Shown here: piece by piece, positions 1-7,321 of the stretch
How the letters are laid out: each line of letters begins with the position of its first letter
How positions within the stretch are numbered: the first letter of the stretch is position 1
Source: Anaerolineales bacterium
GTDB lineage: Bacteria; Chloroflexota; Anaerolineae; Promineifilales; Promineifilaceae
Reading direction: 5' to 3'
Assembly: GCA_020432595.1 (NCBI GenBank)
Contig: JAGQGA010000114.1
Location: 1-11,065, forward strand
Length of the DNA stretch: 11,065 bases
Made by a program: the position numbers and the translations under genes
Notes under the pieces: model-generated
The model's database searches: none
The model's input: only the letters and a program-made list of their open reading frames with translations
What the model was told of the DNA's origin: nothing

Positions 1-299
1 AAATAGACGGTGCCGCTAACGGGGCGGCCGCTGTCGGCATCTACCAGGGTTAGCTGGAGGGTGAGCATGGGGGTGGGTTCTACTTGGTCGGGTTCGGTGG
101 TGGGGATGTCCCAGCGCCAGGTGCCGTCTGGCTGGAGCGACCAGCTATCGTTGGCGATGGCGGTGGCGGTTTGGGGGGAGATGAGGGCAGGCTCAATGCT
201 GCGCGGTGTTGCTGCGGCTGTCCAGCTTGCCAGCACCCACCCCAGCAGGCTGCCTAATACAACGGCCGTTAATGCCCAAGTCCAATAGAGTCTGTTCAT
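1..299 (-). CDS. Membrane-anchored or secreted protein, N-terminal part
   Basis: The frame opens with ATG at 299 and stays open for 99 codons to the left edge, so only the N-terminus is visible. The ribosome site AAGGAAGG lies a few bases before the ATG, which fixes the start. Residues about 5-30 form one hydrophobic Leu/Val/Trp/Ala helix followed by Ala-Thr-Pro, which reads as a signal peptide or signal anchor. The rest is polar, Pro/Thr-rich and acidic, and near the edge it becomes a beta-like stretch containing DADSGRPVSG, reminiscent of an extracellular Ig-like or carboxypeptidase-regulatory-like fold. An AACGGCCGTT copy is read as Leu-Thr-Ala-Val inside the hydrophobic helix. No family is recognised. 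The export signal is seen in the sequence; the extracytoplasmic role is inferred. Confidence 0.72.
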   Translation of the reverse strand, partial: MNRLYWTWALTAVVLGSLLGWVLASWTAAATPRSIEPALISPQTATAIANDSWSLQPDGTWRWDIPTTEPDQVEPTPMLTLQLTLVDADSGRPVSGTVY

Positions 300-470
300 A
301 GGGGTTCCTTCCTTTATATAAGACGACGGACGACGGACGACGGACGACGGATGGCCGAGAGTACATGTGGTCGGTGGTCGGTGGTCTGTCGTCTCTGGTC
401 GGCCATCGGCCATTTCCATACACAAGCTTCCTCCGCGTTCGTCCGCGTTCGTCCGCGTCCCATCCATCCA
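300..470. repeat. Spacer built of short tandem repeats (7-bp and 10-bp units)
   Basis: This spacer between two minus-strand genes is low-complexity. ACGACGG is repeated four times without error at 323-350. GGTCGGT is repeated at 369-382 with a partial third copy, GGCCATC/GGCCAT follows at 401-413, and a 10-bp unit GTCCGCGTTC appears about three times at 431-460, followed by CATC x3 at 461-472. Three of the blocks share a 7-bp period. TATATAA at 315-321 could be the -10 region of the gene ending at 299. Nothing coding is supported here. These are ordinary tandem repeats without spacers, not a CRISPR array. Confidence 0.7.
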
Positions 471-809
471 TCACACCAACAACAACATCATCTCGCTCAC
501 AAGCTGCTGCGTCTCGGCTGCCTGCACCGCCAAGTCGTCGCCGTCTAGCTCTTTGACCTTGACCACGGCTTGGTGCCACCAGCGCACCTGCTCTTTGTAA
601 AAGGCAAATTGCTCCCGACTGAGACGACTAACGCGCAACGGCCGTTTCGCCCCGTCCCCCGCCTCATACCAGCGCACCCCCGTTCGCTGCCCCCCAAACA
701 TCGCTGTCCACGCCTGCAAATAGTCCCGATATCCATACGCGGCCAGTACCTTGTCCAATCCCGTCTTGGGGAAAGCTATCTTCACCACGGGTCTGGTTGT
801 TGCCTCCAT
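471..809 (-). CDS. Hypothetical 112-aa protein
   Basis: The start is ATG at 809, because GGAGGT sits 7 nt before it; the frame extends further upstream to 959, but that part has no ribosome site and an Arg-rich shadow composition. The protein is 112 residues, soluble and without membrane segments. It begins with a basic/hydrophobic stretch (RPVVKIAFPKTGLDKVLAAYGY), has an aromatic centre (WTAMFGG, RWYEAGDG) and a helical, acidic C-terminal half ending in hydrophobic residues (SEMMLLLV). The pattern LSREQFAFYKEQVRWWHQAV suggests an amphipathic helix. One AACGGCCGTT copy (637-646) is in frame as Lys-Arg-Pro-Leu. No family is recognised and no function is proposed. Its own ribosome site and 300-bp leader suggest it is transcribed separately from the gene upstream. 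Confidence 0.6.
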   Translation of the reverse strand: MEATTRPVVKIAFPKTGLDKVLAAYGYRDYLQAWTAMFGGQRTGVRWYEAGDGAKRPLRVSRLSREQFAFYKEQVRWWHQAVVKVKELDGDDLAVQAAETQQLVSEMMLLLV

Positions 810-1128
810 CTCTCTTACCTCCGTTACGGTAGTGGTCGCTGCTGAGAGCAAGCAGGTTGGGTGTCGGAACACCTGCTCACAGCATGTCGCCCAAGTCGCG
901 CCGTTTCTTCTTTGCGTCTTGGCGGCTTTGCGTGAGCTTCTGCCCCGGCTGGCTGGCACTATGTGCCTGAGTCGGTGCAGATAAGCCTGCTTGCCCTCAA
1001 CAACGGCCGTTCACCAATACTTTTTATTTCCCATACAACCCCCGCCACTTTCTTCCACTACGTGAAACCATTACTTGGAACCATTACTTGGGCTACCGTT
1101 ACTGTTCCAGGGCGTGCCACCAGCCAGG
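810..1128. other. 319-bp intergenic spacer
   Basis: No credible gene is seen. The spacer holds the ribosome site for the gene ending at 809, an inverted repeat AGCAGGT/ACCTGCT (851-857 and 871-877), one AACGGCCGTT (1002-1011), and a perfect 13-bp tandem duplication AACCATTACTTGG (1066-1078 and 1079-1091). It also contains a GTCTTGGCGGCTTTGCGTGAG-like stretch around 917-937. The inverted repeat lies downstream of the minus-strand gene ending at 1129 but has no T-tract, so it is at best a weak terminator. Confidence 0.55.
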
Positions 1129-2253
1129 CTACGGGGCCGGGTAATAGGTTGTGGTGGCTGTTGTGCGCTGCCAGCCGCGAGCGGTGGCTTTGCCGTGGGG
1201 GTAATACTGTCGCTCAACGGCCGTTGCCTGTACCCCGCGCCCATCATTCACAAGGTGGCAGTGCCGGTTGAGTTTCTTTTGTCGCCCCTTGGCGGTGGTG
1301 GTCAGCGGGGTGTGGTAGCTGTTGCCCAGCCGCCACGCCAGATAACGGCCGTTGGCGGTGCCTTGTAGTCCGTTGCCATCTACCAGCGTGAAGGTGGCGC
1401 GGCCGTGTACCCAGCCGCTTTGCTCCTGAGCCATCTGGTTGTGGCGCGACCCCAGGGCGATGTTGCGCTGGCTGGTAATGTGGGCACGCTGTTCGTAGCG
1501 GCGCTGGCTGCTGGCAGAAACGGCCGTTTGGCTGGCAATGGCGGCGCGGCTAATGGGGGTCGGCTGGCGGCGGCCGGCGTGGAAGGTGGCGTACAGATAC
1601 GCCCGCACCTCCCCCACCCCGCCCAGCAGCTTGCTCACCGGCAAGGCTACGGGTTGGCCCTGTAAACGACCGTGACCCAACTGCGCCAAAATGCGTGCCG
1701 GGCTAAAGAGCCATAGTCGGGAGTGGGCATCTCGTTCCCACAGCTTCCCCTCCCCTTCTTGCAGCAGTTGCCGCAGCCGCCGCCAGCCGCAGACGCGCAG
1801 TGGTGCGGTGGGACGGGTCAATGTTTCCCGAAGCTGCGCCACGTCCAGCCAGCCGCGTCCGTCTGGGTCGAGGTGGCGCAGCAGCCAGTAGACCCGCCCG
1901 GCGGCGGTGAGGTTGGCCTGCAAAACGGCCGTTGCCAGTGTAGGGTAGACTTTGATGGTGGGTTCGGTGTTGGGTGGGGTGTGGTCTAGGGCGGGAGTGG
2001 GGGAAACGGCCGTTTCTGCGGCTTCCTCCCGTCTCGCATCCGGCTCTTGGGCAACGGTAATACCTTCTTGCTGCCGTCGTGCGGCCAATGCTTGTTGCCC
2101 GTTATAGAGTTCCCAGGAAACGGCCGTTGGCGGGGTGGCGGGTTCGGAAAACGGCCGTTGACCACTTTCCGCCCGCGCCCGCGCCAATGCTTCGCGCCGT
2201 TGTGCCAAAGCCTGCTGGGCTGCCAGCAGTTGTGGCGACAGTTCTGCCTCCAT
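1129..2253 (-). CDS. Putative helix-turn-helix DNA-binding protein, Ala/Arg-rich
   Basis: The protein is about 374 residues from ATG 2253; a GTG at 2304 would add 17 residues, and neither start has a good ribosome site. Residues ~10-35 are an Ala/Gln/Arg helix, probably coiled. Residues ~117-183 look like a winged-helix or replication-initiator-like module: a helical stretch RVYWLLRHLDP, then WRRLRQLLQEGEGKLWERD, then RLWLFSP. Residues ~231-265 contain SRAAIASQTAVSASSQRRYE, shaped like a second helix-turn-helix. The C-terminal ~100 residues are polar, Thr/Tyr/Gly-rich with several His and Cys. Seven AACGGCCGTT copies fall inside the gene, read in all three possible ways (Thr-Ala-Val, Asn-Gly-Arg, Gln-Arg-Pro-Phe). 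The assignment to a plasmid- or element-borne replication or partition type protein is only a guess from the fold pattern. Confidence 0.6.
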   Translation of the reverse strand: MEAELSPQLLAAQQALAQRREALARARAESGQRPFSEPATPPTAVSWELYNGQQALAARRQQEGITVAQEPDARREEAAETAVSPTPALDHTPPNTEPTIKVYPTLATAVLQANLTAAGRVYWLLRHLDPDGRGWLDVAQLRETLTRPTAPLRVCGWRRLRQLLQEGEGKLWERDAHSRLWLFSPARILAQLGHGRLQGQPVALPVSKLLGGVGEVRAYLYATFHAGRRQPTPISRAAIASQTAVSASSQRRYEQRAHITSQRNIALGSRHNQMAQEQSGWVHGRATFTLVDGNGLQGTANGRYLAWRLGNSYHTPLTTTAKGRQKKLNRHCHLVNDGRGVQATAVERQYYPHGKATARGWQRTTATTTYYPAP

Positions 2254-2407
2254 ACACACACCCAGCCGCAGCCAGCCGACAGCCCAAAAACGGCCGTTGC
2301 TCACCGCAGCCTGACCTGTTTACCAATTTCCTACTCGTGGGGACGTGTATTTGTGGTAGAATGCTCTTCCCTAAGAGCTACCATTTGTCCCCGCGACAAT
2401 GGTGCCA

Positions 2408-2439
2408 AGCAAGAGGCTTGTTGACGCAAGCCTCTTGCT
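2408..2439 (-). terminator. 13-bp perfect hairpin after the ABC operon
   Basis: AGCAAGAGGCTTG (2408-2420) and CAAGCCTCTTGCT (2427-2439) form a perfect 13-bp stem around a 6-nt loop, starting 9 nt beyond the stop of the last operon gene (stop at 2448). Its position fits a transcription end point for the minus-strand operon. There is no clear T-tract after the stem on either strand, so termination may be non-canonical, or the hairpin may be a 3'-end stabilising structure. A second, smaller hairpin with stem GCTCTT/AAGAGC (2363-2378), flanked by TGGTA/TACCA, lies just beyond it in the 194-bp gap to the next gene. Confidence 0.5.
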
Positions 2440-2447
2440 ATTTACCG

Positions 2448-3251
2448 TCAATAGCTCCCTAACACCCCTCTCTCTTTGGCTTGCCCCAATGCCCAGTGCA
2501 ACACAACCATGCCCAGGCACAATAAACAAAGCGTTTGCACACCAAGCCCCAAAAAGGCTCTCCAATCAGTGGCAACACCAGCTGCTTCTTGCCGCAACAA
2601 ATCTATGCCCCAAGTTGTGGGAAAGACAAATTTGAGAACGGTAAATACCCAGCCCAATCCATTGATAGGCACAAAAGCACCGGAGATTAAAAAGGCCAAA
2701 TTCGTTACTAAACCAGCCACGCTGCTTACCACTTGATACAGCAATGCCAATCCCATTAAGATAAAGCCAGCTCCCCATGTCCCTATAAGGGTCATGACAA
2801 TGATGCTAACGGCCGTTAGAGATAAATTGAGCGGCACGCGAAGCAGCCACATGAGGCCAACGCCAAGCAGCAGCGTTTCAATGGTTGAGCGCACAGAACG
2901 GGACAAAACGCGCAGCAGGACAAGGTGCTTGAAATCAATGGTCGTGGCAACCACCACGCTCTCCAACGTCCCTGTTTGCGCCTCCTCCGTGATCATTTCG
3001 GGCATCATCCCCAAGACGCGCATACACAAGTGCCAAATTAAAAAGCCGGTGAGTGAAGCAGCCTGTTCCTCTAGCCCAAATTGTCTCGTGGCTGTCGCAT
3101 TAACAACATTTTGCAGGGTTAGAAGCAAAATCGGAAAGATGGCACCCCACATGATTAGGGAGCTAATGGCATTAAACCGGTAGGAATACCAAAGAAGCCA
3201 TTCTCGTCGCAGTTCACTTTGTAGCTGGGGGAAATAAAAAGCTGTGTTCAT
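2448..3251 (-). CDS. ABC-2 type transporter permease (second of pair)
   Basis: This is a 267-aa inner-membrane protein. ATG 3251 is chosen because AGGTGG, overlapping the previous gene's stop, stands 8 nt before it; an in-frame GTG at 3263 lacks a site. About six hydrophobic segments are visible (e.g. SLIMWGAIFPILLLTL, LLLGVGLMWLL, IVMTLIGTWGAGFIL, LVTNLAFLISGAF, VFTVLKFVFP, LGVQTLCLLCLGMVVL). The cytoplasmic TGTLESV motif after the second segment is characteristic of ABC-2 permeases. Length and layout are typical of the family. It follows the other permease after 12 nt and most likely forms a heterodimeric exporter with it, driven by the ATPase encoded upstream. The substrate cannot be read from the sequence; context suggests the prenylated peptide or an output molecule of the signalling system. 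One AACGGCCGTT copy at 2808 is read as Leu-Thr-Ala-Val. Confidence 0.88.
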   Translation of the reverse strand: MNTAFYFPQLQSELRREWLLWYSYRFNAISSLIMWGAIFPILLLTLQNVVNATATRQFGLEEQAASLTGFLIWHLCMRVLGMMPEMITEEAQTGTLESVVVATTIDFKHLVLLRVLSRSVRSTIETLLLGVGLMWLLRVPLNLSLTAVSIIVMTLIGTWGAGFILMGLALLYQVVSSVAGLVTNLAFLISGAFVPINGLGWVFTVLKFVFPTTWGIDLLRQEAAGVATDWRAFLGLGVQTLCLLCLGMVVLHWALGQAKERGVLGSY

Positions 3252-3263
3252 CTGCTTTGCCAC

Positions 3264-4043
3264 CTAATAATGGGCCAGGGTGCCATCTATCAGGGTTCGC
3301 TGCTTGGCCCAGCGAAAGCTGTACCAACCAACGCCCATGTAGAGTGCGGCATTAAACAACAAACCAATAAATGCCGGTGTTGGGATGAGGTCGAGAAACG
3401 GCCGTTGTTCCACTACCAACGCTCGTAACAAATCAATGCCAATGGACAATGGCAACAGGCGACTGAGTTGAAACAACAGGGGAATGCCCTGCACCGAGGA
3501 TAAGGCTCCGGTCATAAAGAGCAGCATGGTGGCTAAGGGGAAGGCGATAGCCTCCACTTTTTTGTATACCAAATGGAGGCTGGCTATTACAAACGCCAGG
3601 CCAACGGCACTGCTCAAGGTTAACAGATAAACAAGGCCAGTCCCTGGGGGCAACGATAGAGGAAGCTTTAGGATTAGCAAGATCACCCCACCTATGACCA
3701 ATACCCGCACGGTATAGTAAAGAACCGACACGGCTGCTCGCATGAACAAAACGCTCCCATAATCTCGCCCACTAAGCCACACTTGCTCCAAGGTTCCCCA
3801 CTGGGCATCATCGGCCAACGATTTAACAACCCCCATAATGGCACCGCCAGCGACGCGCCAGGTTAAGTACCCTATCAATGATGCCAATTGAGCCGACTTG
3901 CTGTAGCTTCCTTCTGTTGCCAGGGCAAAAACGGCTGTCAAAATCAAGAAGCCGACAATGAAAAAGAGCTGGTCGGCTACGACTTCAACTATATATGACT
4001 TGGCAATCTGACCTGTTTTCCGCAGCTCTACCCAGAACACCAT
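3264..4043 (-). CDS. ABC-2 type transporter permease (first of pair)
   Basis: This is a 259-aa membrane protein. ATG 4043 is preferred because GAGG, formed by the end of the ATPase gene, lies 7-8 nt before it and the ATPase stop is only 5 nt away; the frame runs on to 4118, but that would overlap the ATPase by 70 bp. Six hydrophobic segments are visible: QLFFIVGFLILTAVFAL, a segment around LASLIGYLTWRV, VRVLVIGGVILLILKL, VYLLTLSSAVGLAFVIA, FPLATMLLFMTGAL, and FIGLLFNAALYMGVGWY. The loop motif WGTLEQVWLS corresponds to the conserved GTLE element, which is also present in the partner permease. The two permeases are only distantly alike, which fits a heterodimer. The protein is expected to form the membrane pore of an exporter of the DrrB/ABC-2 type. 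Confidence 0.88.
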   Translation of the reverse strand: MVFWVELRKTGQIAKSYIVEVVADQLFFIVGFLILTAVFALATEGSYSKSAQLASLIGYLTWRVAGGAIMGVVKSLADDAQWGTLEQVWLSGRDYGSVLFMRAAVSVLYYTVRVLVIGGVILLILKLPLSLPPGTGLVYLLTLSSAVGLAFVIASLHLVYKKVEAIAFPLATMLLFMTGALSSVQGIPLLFQLSRLLPLSIGIDLLRALVVEQRPFLDLIPTPAFIGLLFNAALYMGVGWYSFRWAKQRTLIDGTLAHY

Positions 4044-4048
4044 TCGTC

Positions 4049-4987
4049 TTACCTCGTCAAAGAAAGAAACACGGTTTCTAAATCGGGTTCTTGCCGTGCT
4101 ACGCTGGTGACCGAGCAACCCAGCTCATCCAAAAAACGATAGAGTGCCACAACTTCCTGCTGCTGTGGGGCCACCCACTCCAATCTGTTGTCGGCAGCGA
4201 ACTGTAGGGCGGGAAAGTGGGTGGTTATCTGCTTCTGCATGGTTGGGGAAACGGCCGTTTCCAGTTTTACCTCCACCAACGACCGCCGATCAAATTGCTG
4301 CAGCAGCTTCTTGGTTTCATTGGTTGCCACCTGCCGACCTTTATGCAGGACAAGAATGCGATCTGCCAATCGCTCGGCCAAGGGCATGACGTGGGTCGTT
4401 AGCAAAATACCCTTTCCCGCTTGCGCCAACTGCTTAATCGTGGCCTCTAAAACAGCGGCCGTTTGGACATCAAGACCTAAGGTGGGTTCATCCAGCACTA
4501 AGATGGCGGGGTCGTGCATCAGGGCATTGGCAATGGCGACTTTTTGCTGCATCCCTCGGCTTAAGAGACGAACCTCCTTTTTTTGCTGTTCGGTTAAATC
4601 CAGCAACACCAACAGTTCATCTGCCCGTGCTTCAACCTGATGCCGCCTCATTCCGCGCAGGCCGCCAAAATAACGTAAATTCTCCCGTACTGATAGCCGC
4701 CAATAGGCATTACGTGCCCCTTCTAAAACGGCACCAATCTGCTGCACCCCTTGCCGCATCTGTGTCGGAATAGACATGTTCTGACCGAGGACGGTTGCTT
4801 GCCCGGCGGTTGGTGTCACCAGCCCTAACAACATTTTGATGGTTGTGGTTTTGCCCGCGCCATTTGGCCCAAGTATCGCCAGCACCTCTCCAGCGGCTAA
4901 TTGGAAGGATAGATCGGAAACAACGGCCGTTTCCCCATACCGCTTCTCCAAGCCAGTCACAGCTACATAACAGGCGTGTTTCATCAT
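4049..4987 (-). CDS. ABC transporter ATP-binding protein (ABC-2 exporter type)
   Basis: This is a 312-aa ATPase that couples ATP hydrolysis to the two downstream permeases. Walker A is GPNGAGKTT (residues 40-48). A Glu replaces the usual Q-loop glutamine region in VLEGARNAYWRLSV (87-100), a form common in daunorubicin/lantibiotic-type exporters. The signature is degenerate, LLSRGMQQK (141-149), Walker B plus D-loop is ILVLDEPTLGLD (162-173), and the switch His is in LLTTHVM. The last ~90 residues form the C-terminal extension usual in CcmA/DrrA-like proteins. The start ATGATGA overlaps the stop of the kinase gene by 4 bp, a classic sign of translational coupling, so the exporter is made together with the sensor. 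AACGGCCGTT copies at 4250 and 4922 both read Glu-Thr-Ala-Val. Exporting a signal or toxin is inferred from context only. Confidence 0.93.
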   Translation of the reverse strand: MMKHACYVAVTGLEKRYGETAVVSDLSFQLAAGEVLAILGPNGAGKTTTIKMLLGLVTPTAGQATVLGQNMSIPTQMRQGVQQIGAVLEGARNAYWRLSVRENLRYFGGLRGMRRHQVEARADELLVLLDLTEQQKKEVRLLSRGMQQKVAIANALMHDPAILVLDEPTLGLDVQTAAVLEATIKQLAQAGKGILLTTHVMPLAERLADRILVLHKGRQVATNETKKLLQQFDRRSLVEVKLETAVSPTMQKQITTHFPALQFAADNRLEWVAPQQQEVVALYRFLDELGCSVTSVARQEPDLETVFLSLTR

Positions 4988-7311
4988 ACAACCTGCTCCT
5001 CCAACGGCATTTGCAAGCGAATGCGCGTTCCTTTCGGCCAATTTTCTTCAAAAAGAAGCTGCCCTTTCATTTGTTTGGCCCATTCAACCATGCCCACAAC
5101 CCCTAAATGCTGCCGCCGAATCAGGTCGCTTAAGGATAAATTGGATAAGCTATTTCCAACGCCATCGTCTGCAACGACTAAATGCAGCCAGCCGGCTTCA
5201 TCATACAGGGAAACCACAACTCGCGTCGCCGATGCATGTTTCACGACGTTATTTAAGGCTTCGACTAACACCCGATAAACGGCCGTTGCCAAGACCTCTG
5301 AGCTGCGGAACGTCTTTTCGATGTCTACCTCAACTTCAATCGGCAAGCCAAAATCCGTCTCAAATTGGCGACAGACTTCTGTCACAACCAGCGTCGGCCC
5401 CAGCTCAATAATGGGTGGATACAGCCCAACACAAATCTCGCGCAATTCTGTCATGGTCTTTTGCAATGTCTGCACTTGCTCCCGCAAGGAGACCGCAGCA
5501 ATGTCTTGACAAGCGCAAGGGTCGGCCGCGACAGCATGAATCTTGTGGGTGACAAACATCATCGTTTGCAGGGGACTGTCATGGAGCATACTAGCCAGCC
5601 GCTTGCGCTCGGCATCTTGCACAGCCAAGAGCTGCAAAGACTGTTTGCGGGATGACTCAAAGAGATAGATGGCCTCACTGCTCACGGCAATAATCTCGGC
5701 CACACGCTCTAAAAAGCGCACCTGCTCGGCGTTAAAATACCCATCTGGCCGCGAGAAAGCCCAAAACCCTACTTGTTCACCTCGTACCATGATAGGCAGC
5801 ACCAATTCCATCCATTCATTGGCTTGTAAAAGAGGGTGCAGTGCCTGGTGCGGGCGGATGGCTGTTCGCAATAAGGGGGTAAAAAAGGGTATAAATACGC
5901 CTAATGGCAACGGTTTCCAGTCTACACCCCCTAAATGTGCCACCGCTAACAAATAACCTTCTTCATTGTTGAGAACCAACAGGGCTTTTGCGCTATGAAG
6001 CTCACTGCCGAGGCTTTTAACCACGGTTTCCAAGGTTGCAATCTCTGGCTTTGAAGACAATGCGGCGGTAAAAACGGGCAGGGTGTGGTCAATTTGCCAC
6101 CCAAAAAACAGACCATGAACCAGTTTGTTAATGGGACGCGATGAATAAATGGAAAGTGCCAACGTGGGCAAGAACATGAGAACGGCAGGCGTGTTTGTTT
6201 GGTTATTAAAAGGCAGGAAATGCTGTAGCAAAAAAAGTCCGCTGGCATAGACGGCAACCATGGCCAGGGCCAGGGTAATAAAAATGACGGTTCTGCTAAA
6301 AAGAATGTCTAGCCCCAAAAAGCCCCGTCGGTAGATGACAAAAAAGTACCCAACCGGGACTAACAAAAAAAGGAGAATTGCGGCGGGAAAAGGGAGGAAG
6401 GCAACATCGAGCAGCACCCGTGGCAGCAGGGTTAAGAAGACAACGGGAATAACGGCCAAACCAATAAGGAAGATGAGGAGGATATTCTGCTGCCGCTCAT
6501 AGGTTGGTTTCATTTGCCAGGTACGGATAACCAAAACAACAAAACCCAATAGCCATCCTAGCCCATTCAACAACAAGGCCAAATCGTACAGGCTAACGCC
6601 GACTGCCTCTGCAACACTACGCCCTTGCGGAAACAAAACGGCCGCTTCCCACAAGGCGACCATACCTAAGCCCAAAGCTATGCCGTGCAACAGCTTGAAC
6701 AGCCGTTGTATCCTCGTTGAAAGCGGTTTTGTGCGAGGCAAAAAGCCCAAATACAGGTAGCCTACGCCAATCACATACAAAAAAGGCCGCCATGCCCAGG
6801 CTCCGGGGACGCTGAGGATGGTGCTGTGGGTCCCCAACGTGACGACGCTGGTGAGGGCAAACAGGTAGCCGATATACAATGCCACTATATTGTCTTGCTG
6901 GGCAAAATACAGAATGACGATCCCGACTACCCAAAATGCCAACGTCAAGATGCTCATTGGCAATCGGTAGGAAATAGCTAATGCGCCTGGCTGTTTTAAA
7001 AAGGGCACGTCTACGTCAACCATCTCTCCGTTTCGTTCAACTGTAAGCAGATACGATGTCTGTAGCGGTAGGGGATAAACAGCTTGTCCGCGATAAACCG
7101 GCATCCCCTCAACGGCTTCTACGAGATCGCCTGTTTCTAACAGCCCAACCGCTACGGATTCTGCCGGAACGTAGCGAATAACCAGCTGGCTATCTGGTCG
7201 CCAATAGAATTCAAAATCGGTGAACGGGGTCAATCCCCACATATAGACATTGACATAGATGAGAAAAACGGCCGTTATGACAGACACAGCCACTTTACAC
7301 CGATGAAGCAT
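4984..7311 (-). CDS. ComP-like membrane sensor histidine kinase with PDZ-like and GAF domains
   Basis: The protein is 775 residues from ATG 7311 (AGG 4 nt upstream); ATG 7329, overlapping the previous stop, is an alternative. Domains in order: TM1 at 7-26; a PDZ-like extracytoplasmic segment at ~40-105 with the ETGDLVEAVEGMPV signature; a bundle of about eight to nine TM helices at ~118-390; a GAF domain at ~425-550; a HisKA_3-like helix pair with phospho-acceptor His577 in ASMLHDSPLQ; and a HATPase_c domain with N-box Glu684 to His692 (EALNNVVKH), G-box DDGVG at 715-719 and GTRI near the end. This order (one TM, PDZ-like, polytopic sensor, GAF, kinase) is that of Bacillus ComP, the ComX receptor, and short matches such as LHDS-x-LQ and N-x2-VKH-x-A-T agree. 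It probably phosphorylates the NarL-type regulator at 8610-9311. The polytopic part is the likely pheromone-binding region (inference). Confidence 0.9.
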   Translation of the reverse strand: MLHRCKVAVSVITAVFLIYVNVYMWGLTPFTDFEFYWRPDSQLVIRYVPAESVAVGLLETGDLVEAVEGMPVYRGQAVYPLPLQTSYLLTVERNGEMVDVDVPFLKQPGALAISYRLPMSILTLAFWVVGIVILYFAQQDNIVALYIGYLFALTSVVTLGTHSTILSVPGAWAWRPFLYVIGVGYLYLGFLPRTKPLSTRIQRLFKLLHGIALGLGMVALWEAAVLFPQGRSVAEAVGVSLYDLALLLNGLGWLLGFVVLVIRTWQMKPTYERQQNILLIFLIGLAVIPVVFLTLLPRVLLDVAFLPFPAAILLFLLVPVGYFFVIYRRGFLGLDILFSRTVIFITLALAMVAVYASGLFLLQHFLPFNNQTNTPAVLMFLPTLALSIYSSRPINKLVHGLFFGWQIDHTLPVFTAALSSKPEIATLETVVKSLGSELHSAKALLVLNNEEGYLLAVAHLGGVDWKPLPLGVFIPFFTPLLRTAIRPHQALHPLLQANEWMELVLPIMVRGEQVGFWAFSRPDGYFNAEQVRFLERVAEIIAVSSEAIYLFESSRKQSLQLLAVQDAERKRLASMLHDSPLQTMMFVTHKIHAVAADPCACQDIAAVSLREQVQTLQKTMTELREICVGLYPPIIELGPTLVVTEVCRQFETDFGLPIEVEVDIEKTFRSSEVLATAVYRVLVEALNNVVKHASATRVVVSLYDEAGWLHLVVADDGVGNSLSNLSLSDLIRRQHLGVVGMVEWAKQMKGQLLFEENWPKGTRIRLQMPLEEQVV

Positions 7312-7321
7312 TGTGCCTACG

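Noticed and set aside
323..460. CRISPR-like array
   Set aside because: The units are 7-10 bp and directly adjacent, with no unique spacers and no cas genes nearby.
193..579. Minus-strand frame of 128 codons across the repeat spacer
   Set aside because: It runs through tandem repeats and overlaps two better-supported genes. The encoded PTRDDRPPTTD-type sequence is a repeat artefact.
851..877. Terminator after the helix-turn-helix-like gene
   Set aside because: The inverted repeat AGCAGGT/ACCTGCT is short, has a 13-nt loop, lies over 250 bp from the stop codon and has no T-tract.
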